From positions 1-39,603 of the forward strand of contig JADGCU010000014.1 of the NCBI GenBank assembly GCA_015228785.1: a stretch of 39,603 nt of DNA, written 5' to 3'. Below the pieces are notes generated by a model that saw only the letters and a list, made by a program, of their open reading frames with translations, ran no database searches and had not been told where the DNA came from. Shown here in pieces: positions 16,501-25,225 of the stretch. This DNA comes from Candidatus Omnitrophota bacterium (GTDB lineage: Bacteria; Omnitrophota; Gorgyraeia; Zapsychrales; Fredricksoniimonadaceae). Position 1 is the first letter of the stretch, and each line of letters opens with the position of its first letter. The position numbers were made by a program, and so were the translations under genes.

Positions 16501-19500
16501 CCTCTAAGCAGATCGTTCCTTTGCCGATTCCTGATGTGTCTGGGGCACGATACACTAAAGCAGAGATAGTCGAGAAGGTAAGGGCCAATTCGCTAGGGTA
16601 TTTTGCTGCGCGGACGAGTTTGGCTCAGAGCCAAAGTCTGACAGGGAAGGCCCGTCAGGGGCAGGATCTGAGTATTGGCATTGATCCGAGCACTTCTTTG
16701 AGTGTCGATAGCGTTAATGTTGGTGCAAGTGGTGAGGTATCGGCGGGATTCCCAAATCCTTTTAAATTGGTTTTTGGTTTTGTTGAGAGTCTCTTTAGGA
16801 AAGGGGCGGATCATAAGGATCATGGTCCTGAAAAAAGGGCGGCGGTGATCAAGGCCATACAGGACGCTGCCCAGCACCACGTGGATGCCGAGAAGGACAG
16901 GCTCGAACAGGTGAGTTTGGAATACGCTGCCGTTATTGGTCAGGCCCAGATGAGACAGAGTCAGCTTAGGCCTTTTCTTCAACTTTTGCAAGAGCAGAAA
17001 AAAGCCCTTGAAGCCCGTCGAGAAGCCGGTCTGGCTCAGAGCAATGCTTTAACAGAACTTGATTCGCAGATCACGGCGAAGCGTCTGGAGATGCAATATT
17101 GGAAAAACCAGGAGCAGACTGCAACTCTTGCTCTGCATAGGATGATGGGGTCTGAATCCAAAGAGCCGATCGTACCGGAGTTTCCTTGGAACGGGACATT
17201 TCCAGGTACATCCGCCGCCGAAGAGGCCACTTTGAAAGGCAGGCTTGGTTCGAATGCTCAATTGCTGCAGGCTCAGGCGGCGAATCGTCTGATGGATATT
17301 TTGGCCGAGATCTATGGAAAGAATACTGTTTTTGCGAGACCGGACTTAAAGTGGATCCTTGATGTGGCGAGCATGCATTCTAATCTGACCTCGCCTATGT
17401 CGAAGGTCCCTTCGCCCCGGTCGTTTGTCAACCCAGGGGGCATGGGGGTCACTTTTCGGATGGATGATCCGAAAAGCGAGGTGGCCAAATTGGTCACAGC
17501 TGACGAAAGGGGATTTTCCTCTAACAATCTTGTCAATGTTAATCTGGAGCTTGAACAGAGACAGGCTACGGCTTCGGCGTGGAAACAGTCGTTGAGCGAA
17601 CGGATCCAACAGGCCGAGAAGGAATATTCCCGAGTCGTGGCCACGCAGGAGCAAATGGATGCTCAGCAGGCAGCGAGCAAGAATTATTCTCCTGGTCAGA
17701 TGGTGGCGGCCCATGCTGCTGTTGATCGGGCCGCGGCAGACCTCACTGATCTTGAGGCGCAGTATTTTAAGATGGAGGCCGCGTTGTGTGGCTTGGATGT
17801 GCTGAGATCTGATCAGACTTATGTGGGGGCAGCGGCGAATTCCGCGACGATTCGAAAGGCCCAGGCCGTGGTCGCCGCCTCTGTTTCCGGATTGAATACC
17901 GTTTCTGTAACAGCCAGCCAAGGGAAGGGACAAGGTTCCTCGGGGTTGACGGTTTCTTTTCCGACACCATCTTCCCCTCCGCGGGATTCCTTTGCGGTCG
18001 GAGATGTCTTGATTAGTGCGCCGGGGATTAGTCCCATAGAGCTGGGGACGATGATGACAGGGAAAGAGCCTTTCTCACAAAAACAATATGATGTCGCTGT
18101 AAGGGTTCTCACGCAGGATGCTAATGTTATGAATCGGGTGGAAATGTTGGATTTCTTTTTAAAAACACTTCAGAGCAATCACAAGGGCATTGATACTGTC
18201 GAGCAGATTATTCTGAATTCGCCTTGGGACGATGTCCGGCAAAGGCTTCTCCAGCACATGGTCAATCTGGACGGGTTTGATGCGCGGTTTCTGGTTTATA
18301 TCGCGGATCAGGCGATTGATCCTAAAGATCCCCAGAAGAAGAATCCAGTCCTTGGTGAATTGTGCCTTCATACATTTAACGATATTCTGGTCAATGACCC
18401 AAATGCCCTGAAGCAGTTGTCCGAATTGAATTACTCCCCTGAGACAGGCCCAGCCCACGCACGAATTTCAGTGGATACAGCACGCAGGTTTTTGTTGACG
18501 TTTTTATCCTGGGCGCCGGAGAATTCGCTGGGGAGGATACGCTTATTGCAGAGTGATTATTGGACAGTTGAGCAGCTGGCCCAGATCTATAAGACATTAA
18601 GATCAGGTAACCAGGGCGGGTCAGAAAGATTGAGCCAGCTCATTTACGATGAGATTTTAAGGCGCGAGGTGCTGGCTAATCTTGAAGAATTCTTTCATAA
18701 AGGGCCTTTTCGTCAACTGCCAATATATATTTCTTCTGATGATGTGTATGGTGCTTTTATGTCTGAAGAATTTAAGAAGGTGAATCAGCTGTTTCTCACA
18801 AGCTCGCCAGAATGGAGGGATATCGAAGGGCGTGTTCCCGAACAATTATATCAGAGGGGCAAGGCGGGTGCAGATACGCTTGTTGGCCCCACGGGGCCTT
18901 CTCTTCTGGGGCCAGGCCCCATGGTGTATGACGTCTCACCTGTATCGATGACAGATACATCGCTACTGGCTTATTACGGTAATCTTGATGATACGGCACG
19001 AAAAGCTCATATTACTGATTTGAAAAGACCGCCAAGCCTGCCTGAGCTTGCACGCATTCTAAAAGCTGATAGAAATTTGAGAGGCATGGCGCTGGACAAA
19101 TTAATGGAAACTCAGCAGGGGCGGATCCTGGTTTTGTCGGCTTATACAGAAGTTGATGAGGCTAAGGCAGGTAACGATGAAGCGAAAGCAGATGCCAGAG
19201 ATCTTTGTAATTTGGTGGAAGGCCGCGAGTGGAACGATCGTTTGCTGACAGATGTAAAGGACGTTAGCGATCCGGTTTCTACTGATATCGTACGCCGCGC
19301 CATGGAAAAGATGTCTCGGCGGACAGGCCAGACATGGCCTTCGAATTTTCGCGGGAGAACATATTCGTTTGACGAGCTGAAAACAGCTACCGATTTACAG
19401 CCAGGAGACAAGGATCTTCGGCTTCAAGCCTTGGCTGTGGAACAGGCGCTTGGACTTCTGCGCGAGGCGGGAAGAAATAGTCCACGTTTGTGGCTCGGAC

Positions 19501-22500
19501 AGGTTGTTTATAATCCTCAAGAATTGAATTTGATGCAGCAGGTGCAAAAGATAATTGATTCAAGTGGTGACCCTCGAGTATTGATTTCTTATCTGGATCA
19601 GCTTGATAAGGAAAATGATCCGACAACAAAAGTTCTTCGGAAGGATTTGACTTATTGGAGAAATCGAACGGCTAAGGCAATTGAGGACAATAATCAGGAC
19701 TTGCCCCGGGCTCCGTTTTTTACCTGGGCGTTCAGTAGCGCACTCGCTTTGATCATCGCAGGACTTTTTGGCAGAAAGCTTTTATGGAAGGCTCATATTA
19801 ATTCTTCCAGTACAAGAAGCCTTTTGGATAAATATGATATGGAAGTGATGCCAAAGTCAGATAATGAGGGAGGAACTCATGAATCTGCGATGGCCAATCA
19901 GAACGGGGAGAGTGGGAAAAAGAGATTTTTCTCGATGCTTTTTAATCGACGTGCGTCGAAAAAGGCAAAGCTTCTTTCCATTCCTAGTATCGAGATGCCT
20001 GGGAAAACCCTGCAACACCTCAAGATATGGGAGAGTGTTCTGCTCCGGTGGAAGAAGGATGGCATACAGGTTGACCCGAAAAGTGTTGTTATCGACCTTA
20101 ACAATATTATGAATAATGCATCTGAAATTCTTCGTGAAATACCTTATGATCCTGGACTGATGGGAAGGCCGCATGTGGGCGGGTCTATTGAAAATGAGCG
20201 CTATCACAGTGTTCTTATTAATTTTAACTCATTGGCCTTGAACACAATGAAAGTGCTGGAGGATTATCTGGAAAATAGGTCGGATCTTGACCCGGTTCAG
20301 AAGAAGGCTTTTTTACGAGATGTTGGCGACCTTATCAATATGGCTAAGTATAGCGCTAGATATACAAAAATTTTACGCTCTCGGGGGATCATTGACATGG
20401 TGATGGCGTACAAGTTCGCTAATAGTCACTTGTTTGAATGGTCTGGTATCTATCCTTTTATGCGCTTTTGTTCAGGATATGGTTTTCTATTAGGAGGATC
20501 CAGAAAAGGAATAAGAAATGAATTGCCACAATTATTAGAAAATTCGGAATCTTTTTTGCCGGGGCTTTACGGTAACGCTGACAACAAGAAAAAGATTATT
20601 AAAGAGAGTGAACAAACATTAGGCGAATCAATTCAGAACGCTGATACGTTGCTTTCTCCTATAGGGACCAAGGATGCCTATATGCTCAAGGTGCGCAGGC
20701 TTCGCAGTCGTTTATGGTTGTTTGTGCCCTTTCTGTGCAATATCGGATTGTTTGCTCTGGCTTTGACGGGTGTGTTTCCGTTGTTTGTAACACAGCTGAG
20801 CATTCTGGGATTGGTGTTCTTTATAGGAAAAATCATTACTTTTTGGCTACCGCATCTACGACTGATGCAGATGCCATGGAAGGTGATCTTTGATTTGGCT
20901 ATTAAAAAATTTGATTCTAGTTTATCTGAGAAATTGGGCATGCCGTCCGGAAGCACAATAGGAGGAGCCCAGGGTTCTGGGGAAAAGAATATTGTCCGTT
21001 TGGCGATAGAAGAGGGGGCTTTGGCGCTTAAGAAAGAGCTTGATCCGACTCGTAAAGCAAGTGTGGATATGATCATGGTTCTCCCCGAAGATCCCGGGGA
21101 TGAAGAAGGTGTGAGGGGTTTTGTGAAGGATTCCCAAGGTCAAGGGGAGCTTTTTCGTAAGGACACTCCTGTTGTTGTGGCGCCAGCGACTAGAAAGGGA
21201 AGTGCGAATGTTTATTTTGATGCTATTCAAGTTGTCCAGGACAAATTGAATGATGAGCAATTTTTAAGAGAGAATCCCCATTTGAGGGGGGTTCCCTGGC
21301 AGGATGTTAAAGTCCTGTTTGTTTTTCATGGTGCTAATCAAGGTCAGGACAAAAGCAGCTTGAAGTGGGCGGTGATCAATGGATATCGCGCGATGGGGGC
21401 CTCGAACGGACAGAAACAGGGTCAGGTCGGGACTGAGCCGGGGGGGCACACGGTCATTTATAGTCGTGATGTGTATTTCGGCCCCATGCTGAATTTCCCT
21501 GATAAAGATATTAACATATTAGGCGATTGGGTCGATCAAGAAGCATTGAAGAACTTGGGATTGATGATCATGGATTTTGCCAAGGATGGGATCACGGTGC
21601 AAGAGATCCTGGAGAAGTTGGATATAGCGGAGCGTCAAGAGAAGGAAAAGCAGAGAGGAGCGACGAACAATACATTGACGCGTCTGAAAAGAGATTATAG
21701 TTATGATTTGGGAAATAACTCTATAAGGCAGTATCCCGCCGCAACTGGCGTGATGAGATTTAGTCCCAAGACTGTCAGGATATTGGGAAGAGTCCATCAG
21801 GATTTGAAGGACAATAAAAGCTTGCGGCAAAAGTTAGGATATTTGCATTTGACAACGGATGTGCTTAATAATCTTATTAAACAGCCCGAGGATCTGGGGG
21901 ACGATCGCTATCTGGATACCCGGGTTGGTTTTTCTGATATAAAAGAGAATTATAAGATCACGAATCGTGATGATGCACGCGCTATCTTTAGGCCTTTGTA
22001 TGAGCTGTTTGCCAAGGCCAGAGAAGCCGAGGGGAATCACCTGACCATTAATTCCGTTCTTCCGCATCGTGGTGCAGGAGAGGTGATCCACGTTAAGCGG
22101 CCGAAAGACATGGAGAGGGTTATTGAACTATTAAGGGAAGGTGGCCTAGGGGACATCATCTCTTGGCGGCCAGCGCAAGAGCCATTGCCGCAAACGAGCG
22201 TCGTGTTGCAGCCATCACTTGCGGCGCAAGACGGATCAGGCAATCCTGCTCTTGGAGAAGGGTCAGCTTCGAAAGAAACACAGCCTCCCAGTACGGATAA
22301 GTCCATAGTGTTGTCTCAGGAACAAAAAGACCAGGAGACGATTCCGCAAAGAACGAAGGAGCCGAGCAAGACTGTTGTGGAGCCAATATTAAGGAGTGTT
22401 GAGGGAACAGCAGATGCCAGACAGTCCGTTAGCGAACCAAAATCTTTGGCAGAGGATACTGTCTTTGCTGTTGGCAAGCGCACATCGGTGCCGATTTCCC

Positions 22501-23558
22501 TGGCGACTATCCGTAAAGCCTGGTATCCGGTCTTGCTTTTTGCTCACGCATTCTCTAGTAACAAGGCTTCTGTCCCTGTTCAGCAGATTTTAAACAAATT
22601 TCTGACGGGAAAAGGGCTTGATGGACAGGATCTTCAAGGATCTCTTGACCAGTTTTTTAAGGACTATGAGGTCGCGGAAGAGGACCAGGTTCCCAACTGG
22701 CAGGATTTCGTGTCTGGCCTGACAATTGACGGACTCAGGGATCTGGTGGATACCGTGACGGATGAGATAAGGAGGAGAAAAGATTCTCCTGACCAGCAAT
22801 GGCTGCCGATCCTGGAATATTTGAGAACAAGGATCCAGGATGTCGCGCCCGCGGTCTCGGTTCCTGCAGGGTTGTCGCAGAAGGCCTCGCATTCTTCCTC
22901 GGTTGATACACAGCTGCCACAAGAATATCTTCGGTATACAAAGCAGGTTGGGAGATTAACTCAAGAGGCAGAAAGATTGCGCGGTCCGAAAGGGTCGAAG
23001 ATGTCGTGGGTAAACAGGAAGCTCAGGGCGTCGGTCAATGGAGAGATCTTTGCGCTGACTGGAGAACTTGCCAGGAAAGTGATAGCAGATGAGCAGTTAT
23101 CCCAAAGCGATCCGGTTCTCGCCGGAGCCACACAAAAATATCTTAAGTATAAGCATGAGGTGGATGCCTTGAAAGAAAGAATTGCGGCCTTGGGTGGTGA
23201 AGATGGAGCAACGCTTTCTGAAAGCAAAAAGAAGCAGATCAGAAGTTTATACGGCCAGATCTCGGCGATCAAGAATTTTAGAATGACTCCGTTGCGAACA
23301 CAGATCTTGCCCCGCTTGGAAACGGTAATTCAAGCGGCTGAGCCTGCTATGGAAAAAGATCTCAAGAACGGCGGGCTGGACCTTTCTGGTATGAAGAATA
23401 ATATTGAATTTAGAGAAGGCGACTCTCTTTTGATCAAGAATTTACAGCCTTTCGTATTGGCACATCCGCTGCGATTTCTTAGCCTGTTGCGTGGTTTTGA
23501 TTTTAATATTATTGCTTTCCAGCCTATTGAAGATCCGGCCAAATTCTTTGCTTTTTAA
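13569..23558 (+). CDS. giant multidomain envelope protein (3329 residues) with HlyD-like and TolC-like segments
   Basis: ATG 13569 has AAAGGGG upstream. Residues 1-50 look like a signal peptide or anchor (hydrophobic 20-38, then EARAQS). Residues 50-400 form an N-terminal domain I associate with giant Omnitrophota proteins (SLKAISIDPADPLKINFLVD, FNTFSKVWIVPEKA-like stretch). Residues 402-427 are a second, internal signal-like segment (LLNLVLAAGLLTGVGSKALA), then a Pro-rich linker. About 490-960 resembles HlyD-type adaptor domains: APSGGVVRQFDLGKKEYAKD, RTPSVGPVQFNVQPGDRVQV, coiled coil 757-810, KTPADGMVKEISW. About 990-1415 resembles outer-membrane efflux (TolC) repeats, notably EARREAGLAQSNALTELDSQ. 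About 1480-2040 is helical and unassigned. Membrane segments lie near 2050-2070 and 2383-2430. A folded domain follows (2460-2860), then a Ser/Thr/Pro/Gln linker (2866-2975) and a helical end. Function unknown; an export or cell-surface role is inference. Confidence 0.85.
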   Translation: MFGSRQQGSLRDLRQWTWFRVLCLTVLVSYCCDFIGIDFLRVQEARAQSMVMAPLPGTLLSISSATALPSLKAISIDPADPLKINFLVDGGDQAKVNEEESRLLIKYFLTFLTIPEQDLWVNLSPSEPGRIINPDLGRTTVGRDMLMEDYLLKQLAASMTFPEREPGKTFWEQIYSKIKKQYGDVDLPLNTFSKVWIVPEKAVVYEQKDAAFISESRLKVMLDEDYLTMKKSALVDKSFAGSVDQASELYLKIAREIIIPALEREVNEGQYFAPLRQMVNSLILAIWFKRKLQDHVVNQVYTNQKKTSGIQIEDKQISQKIYEQYMLALQKGVYNVIREEEDPDQQAVVPRHYFSGGVVLESAMAAIEFKPMPSFKPEQASLIRRLGDKLSRFTISLLPRGMSRQALLNLVLAAGLLTGVGSKALAQTMPAPTPLPQAAVTTVSPSKAPLSPIYGAPQNIQLKAPPSIAPVKVTSAPSAIKGGQVISAEAVVVEDMVLMRAPSGGVVRQFDLGKKEYAKDENIYFIEDSKVVEKIVAKSAQLKIRTDMLTSTDWAAGATGPEFSKTMIEAANLEVEIQGLEAQRIVGVVKAPCDLSIPDREGVHDGMTVVAGQRLTDYIPKDRGHLQVSIPLEQTYFGRIHKFRVGDKELEPTGAVLQLDPTHTQLLVTFSVYGPDGLPDIGKKHAVVIEIIPPLEDKNGLDKVHSVSSTWVAVDQNASSLEIRTPSVGPVQFNVQPGDRVQVDDWILTQKGPALDEFGKTMSELQEVQKQLKNVQSSGGLMGVSPDEVLHLRDREAELSARLKTLQDEAGRLLVKTPADGMVKEISWEPSSFDQGAVAVRLQRSQFVIGNTDNSILFSRDLQISEGDPVVLRTPAGIYGVGEVIKTDPGVQSSKSNLGPVQAVKIKVYDPHNAFYAGLPLQVIVPDSSERARVAQVLAKVKATRLESSRSATAMNPLAHVTIPSSVAMGGSTVGTVASKQIVPLPIPDVSGARYTKAEIVEKVRANSLGYFAARTSLAQSQSLTGKARQGQDLSIGIDPSTSLSVDSVNVGASGEVSAGFPNPFKLVFGFVESLFRKGADHKDHGPEKRAAVIKAIQDAAQHHVDAEKDRLEQVSLEYAAVIGQAQMRQSQLRPFLQLLQEQKKALEARREAGLAQSNALTELDSQITAKRLEMQYWKNQEQTATLALHRMMGSESKEPIVPEFPWNGTFPGTSAAEEATLKGRLGSNAQLLQAQAANRLMDILAEIYGKNTVFARPDLKWILDVASMHSNLTSPMSKVPSPRSFVNPGGMGVTFRMDDPKSEVAKLVTADERGFSSNNLVNVNLELEQRQATASAWKQSLSERIQQAEKEYSRVVATQEQMDAQQAASKNYSPGQMVAAHAAVDRAAADLTDLEAQYFKMEAALCGLDVLRSDQTYVGAAANSATIRKAQAVVAASVSGLNTVSVTASQGKGQGSSGLTVSFPTPSSPPRDSFAVGDVLISAPGISPIELGTMMTGKEPFSQKQYDVAVRVLTQDANVMNRVEMLDFFLKTLQSNHKGIDTVEQIILNSPWDDVRQRLLQHMVNLDGFDARFLVYIADQAIDPKDPQKKNPVLGELCLHTFNDILVNDPNALKQLSELNYSPETGPAHARISVDTARRFLLTFLSWAPENSLGRIRLLQSDYWTVEQLAQIYKTLRSGNQGGSERLSQLIYDEILRREVLANLEEFFHKGPFRQLPIYISSDDVYGAFMSEEFKKVNQLFLTSSPEWRDIEGRVPEQLYQRGKAGADTLVGPTGPSLLGPGPMVYDVSPVSMTDTSLLAYYGNLDDTARKAHITDLKRPPSLPELARILKADRNLRGMALDKLMETQQGRILVLSAYTEVDEAKAGNDEAKADARDLCNLVEGREWNDRLLTDVKDVSDPVSTDIVRRAMEKMSRRTGQTWPSNFRGRTYSFDELKTATDLQPGDKDLRLQALAVEQALGLLREAGRNSPRLWLGQVVYNPQELNLMQQVQKIIDSSGDPRVLISYLDQLDKENDPTTKVLRKDLTYWRNRTAKAIEDNNQDLPRAPFFTWAFSSALALIIAGLFGRKLLWKAHINSSSTRSLLDKYDMEVMPKSDNEGGTHESAMANQNGESGKKRFFSMLFNRRASKKAKLLSIPSIEMPGKTLQHLKIWESVLLRWKKDGIQVDPKSVVIDLNNIMNNASEILREIPYDPGLMGRPHVGGSIENERYHSVLINFNSLALNTMKVLEDYLENRSDLDPVQKKAFLRDVGDLINMAKYSARYTKILRSRGIIDMVMAYKFANSHLFEWSGIYPFMRFCSGYGFLLGGSRKGIRNELPQLLENSESFLPGLYGNADNKKKIIKESEQTLGESIQNADTLLSPIGTKDAYMLKVRRLRSRLWLFVPFLCNIGLFALALTGVFPLFVTQLSILGLVFFIGKIITFWLPHLRLMQMPWKVIFDLAIKKFDSSLSEKLGMPSGSTIGGAQGSGEKNIVRLAIEEGALALKKELDPTRKASVDMIMVLPEDPGDEEGVRGFVKDSQGQGELFRKDTPVVVAPATRKGSANVYFDAIQVVQDKLNDEQFLRENPHLRGVPWQDVKVLFVFHGANQGQDKSSLKWAVINGYRAMGASNGQKQGQVGTEPGGHTVIYSRDVYFGPMLNFPDKDINILGDWVDQEALKNLGLMIMDFAKDGITVQEILEKLDIAERQEKEKQRGATNNTLTRLKRDYSYDLGNNSIRQYPAATGVMRFSPKTVRILGRVHQDLKDNKSLRQKLGYLHLTTDVLNNLIKQPEDLGDDRYLDTRVGFSDIKENYKITNRDDARAIFRPLYELFAKAREAEGNHLTINSVLPHRGAGEVIHVKRPKDMERVIELLREGGLGDIISWRPAQEPLPQTSVVLQPSLAAQDGSGNPALGEGSASKETQPPSTDKSIVLSQEQKDQETIPQRTKEPSKTVVEPILRSVEGTADARQSVSEPKSLAEDTVFAVGKRTSVPISLATIRKAWYPVLLFAHAFSSNKASVPVQQILNKFLTGKGLDGQDLQGSLDQFFKDYEVAEEDQVPNWQDFVSGLTIDGLRDLVDTVTDEIRRRKDSPDQQWLPILEYLRTRIQDVAPAVSVPAGLSQKASHSSSVDTQLPQEYLRYTKQVGRLTQEAERLRGPKGSKMSWVNRKLRASVNGEIFALTGELARKVIADEQLSQSDPVLAGATQKYLKYKHEVDALKERIAALGGEDGATLSESKKKQIRSLYGQISAIKNFRMTPLRTQILPRLETVIQAAEPAMEKDLKNGGLDLSGMKNNIEFREGDSLLIKNLQPFVLAHPLRFLSLLRGFDFNIIAFQPIEDPAKFFAF

Positions 23559-23672
23559 TTTCTTCCAGAGAGTTTTAGTGCCCTCGTCTTTGGTCATAAT
23601 AATTAATTAATCTCTACTTTATCTGCAGTTCATACTCGTTTGGGATACTTACGGAAATATAAGGGAGGTTTT
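23559..23672 (+). other. gap between the giant gene and the small-gene group
   Basis: AT-rich, with no clear terminator. AAGGGAGG before ATG 23673 is a strong ribosome binding site. A promoter may lie in the ATTAATTAATC stretch but I see no good -35/-10 pair. Confidence 0.4.
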
Positions 23673-23876
23673 ATGGCTGCGTATGAGGATCAAGATAAGA
23701 AGATTGATAATTTTCTGAGTTATCGGGCGAAAGAATTCGGGTTCGCGGGGTCGCAGGCTCTCAAATGGCGGGAGCGCGCTCTTGTGGAGCATGCCCGTTC
23801 TGCGTTGAGAGACTATATTCATAAAATTGACATGATAGAAAGGGATGGAAGGGAAGATGATTACAGAAACAATTGA
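23673..23876 (+). CDS. small uncharacterised protein (67 residues)
   Basis: ATG 23673 follows the strong Shine-Dalgarno GGGAGG; an in-frame upstream start at 23640 is less likely because it would place the Shine-Dalgarno inside the gene. The product is very polar and probably helical (YEDQDKKIDNFLSYRAKEFG, then ALKWRERALVEHARSALRDY). No known domain is recognised. It overlaps the next gene by 20 bases, so the two are translationally coupled, and it is first in a three-gene group of which the other two are paralogues. Confidence 0.7.
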   Translation: MAAYEDQDKKIDNFLSYRAKEFGFAGSQALKWRERALVEHARSALRDYIHKIDMIERDGREDDYRNN

Positions 23877-24057
23877 TTTTGAGAGAGATCCTTTGGCGCG
23901 CAAAGAGATCGAGCGGTACAGATGGATTGAGAGTGAGAAACGAGGGAATGATATCGGATGGGCCAAGGCTGTGCAAGAATGGGTTTTTTGCTATGCTATG
24001 GCATGGGGCAAGGCGCAGTCCAGTCGCAAGTATCCTCTTAAGAAGCATGCCTTTTAA
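23857..24057 (+). CDS. small protein of the WIESEKAG-DIGW family (paralogue 2)
   Basis: A 66-residue product: FERDPLARKEIERYRWIESE, then KRGNDIGWAKAVQEWV and AMAWGKAQ. It matches the genes at 24117-24383 and 12127-12303 (-) at the same positions. ATG 23857 is preferred over ATG 23845 because GGAAGGGAAG lies directly before it. It overlaps the preceding small gene. Function unknown; the strict conservation of the WIESEK-G-DIGW core among otherwise divergent copies suggests a structural or binding role. Confidence 0.75.
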   Translation: MITETIDFERDPLARKEIERYRWIESEKRGNDIGWAKAVQEWVFCYAMAWGKAQSSRKYPLKKHAF

Positions 24058-24116
24058 GGCAGATCAAGACGGCGTTTTTAAACAGGGTTTTCCAATGGTT
24101 TTGAATGGGGGCGACG

Positions 24117-24383
24117 ATGAAAAAAGCAGAAACTGATCTTTTGAAAGATCCTTTGGTAAGGGAAGAGATAGGGCGGTACCAATGGATCGAGAGCGAGAAG
24201 GCTGGTTTTGATATTGGGTGGCAGAGAGCCTCAGAGGAATGGGTATCGCGCTATGCGATTGCCTGGTGTCGGGCACATCCGATCCGCAAGCGTCCTTTTC
24301 GCAGGGAAGATGTGAGGCTCAAGAAAGGAAGTTGCTCTGAATCACGGCGGACTTCCAATTTTCTCGAGTACAGTTTTGTTTAA
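24117..24383 (+). CDS. small protein of the WIESEKAG-DIGW family (paralogue 3)
   Basis: An 88-residue product beginning MKKAETDLLKDPLVREEIGR, then YQWIESEKAGFDIGWQRASE, EW and AWCRAHP. Start ATG 24117 has GGGGGCG upstream and matches the start of the minus-strand copy at 12303. It has a longer basic C-terminal tail (RKRPFRREDVRLKK) than the other two copies, which might bind nucleic acid or membrane; that is speculation. Last gene of the group, followed by a non-coding stretch of about 80 bases. Confidence 0.75.
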   Translation: MKKAETDLLKDPLVREEIGRYQWIESEKAGFDIGWQRASEEWVSRYAIAWCRAHPIRKRPFRREDVRLKKGSCSESRRTSNFLEYSFV

Positions 24384-24466
24384 ATTTGATTTCGGCTTGA
24401 GGGGGTCATCCTGCAGACCGGAACCCCGGATCCTTATTTTGCATTCTGTTAGGACTATCGTTTTTA

Positions 24467-25039
24467 TTATTTCAAGGGTTCTGAATGAATGGCTTTTTGA
24501 GGGGGCTTTTTTGTAGAGGAAGAGAAAGGGGTCTCTTCAACGATTTTTCTTAGAAGACTTTTGAGCGAGTTCATTTGATTTCTAAGCAGCTTCATTTCAT
24601 TGCTCGTATTCGATGAGCCGTTTTCGAGCGATTCCATCCTGGAAGTTGTTTCGTTAATTCTTGCCTCAAGGCTACCGAGGCTTAGAAGTGATTCCTTCAT
24701 CCATTCTTTTTCAGAGTTCTTTATTCTTTGCGTATCTGCTTTGAGTGATGCGTGGGTTGTTTTAAGGGCTTCGATCGTTTGATTTGCTTGATTTAAGGTT
24801 CTTTGTTGGGCGATCTGGCTGGCTTTTGTTTCTTCGAGCATCTGTCTGAGGGCGGATATTTGGAGCTCCTGTTCCTTGATCTTTTGCGAAATGTTTTTTA
24901 TTTCCAGCTGTTGTGCGCGCAATAAATTAAAGAGAAAAGCACCGCTCGACAGAAGAGCCGCGACAAGGACGCATTTTAATACGATCAGGATTATCTTACG
25001 AGCACTGGTGTTATTGAAGGGCGTTGTTTTTTCGATCAT
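24467..25039 (-). CDS. membrane-anchored coiled-coil protein of unknown function
   Basis: A 190-residue product from ATG 25039, which has AAGGAA upstream; the longer open frame back to 25165 has no such site. One membrane segment lies near residues 16-38 (LIVLKCVLVAALLSSGAFLF). The rest is almost entirely heptad-like coiled coil (about residues 42-165: EIKNISQKIKEQELQISALR, SLGSLEARINETTSRMESLE), ending in a Ser/Thr/Pro/Lys tail. Such a layout suggests an envelope tether or scaffold. It is divergent from pstS1, sharing a 186-base control region, but no functional link can be shown. Confidence 0.75.
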   Translation of the reverse strand: MIEKTTPFNNTSARKIILIVLKCVLVAALLSSGAFLFNLLRAQQLEIKNISQKIKEQELQISALRQMLEETKASQIAQQRTLNQANQTIEALKTTHASLKADTQRIKNSEKEWMKESLLSLGSLEARINETTSRMESLENGSSNTSNEMKLLRNQMNSLKSLLRKIVEETPFSSSTKKPPQKAIHSEPLK

Positions 25040-25225
25040 GATTCCTTTATGATTTTTGATGAAGTATAGACTATTTCTCTTGATTTTGCCAATCAGCAAA
25101 AGAACTGCTCGCGCTCGCAAGATTCTTTTGTTACCATAAGTCCAGATTTTTTGTGGGTACGGCAATCCCGCATGTTTTTGCTTTTATTGGGGAAAAGCGG
25201 GGTAAGAAAAAGATGGGGAGGCTCT

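Noticed and set aside
24384-24466. dispersed palindromic repeat (GGGGTCATCCTGCAGACCGG)
   Set aside because: It faintly resembles common interspersed repeats, but only a 5-pair stem (GGGGT/ACCCC) is present and no second copy is seen in the window.
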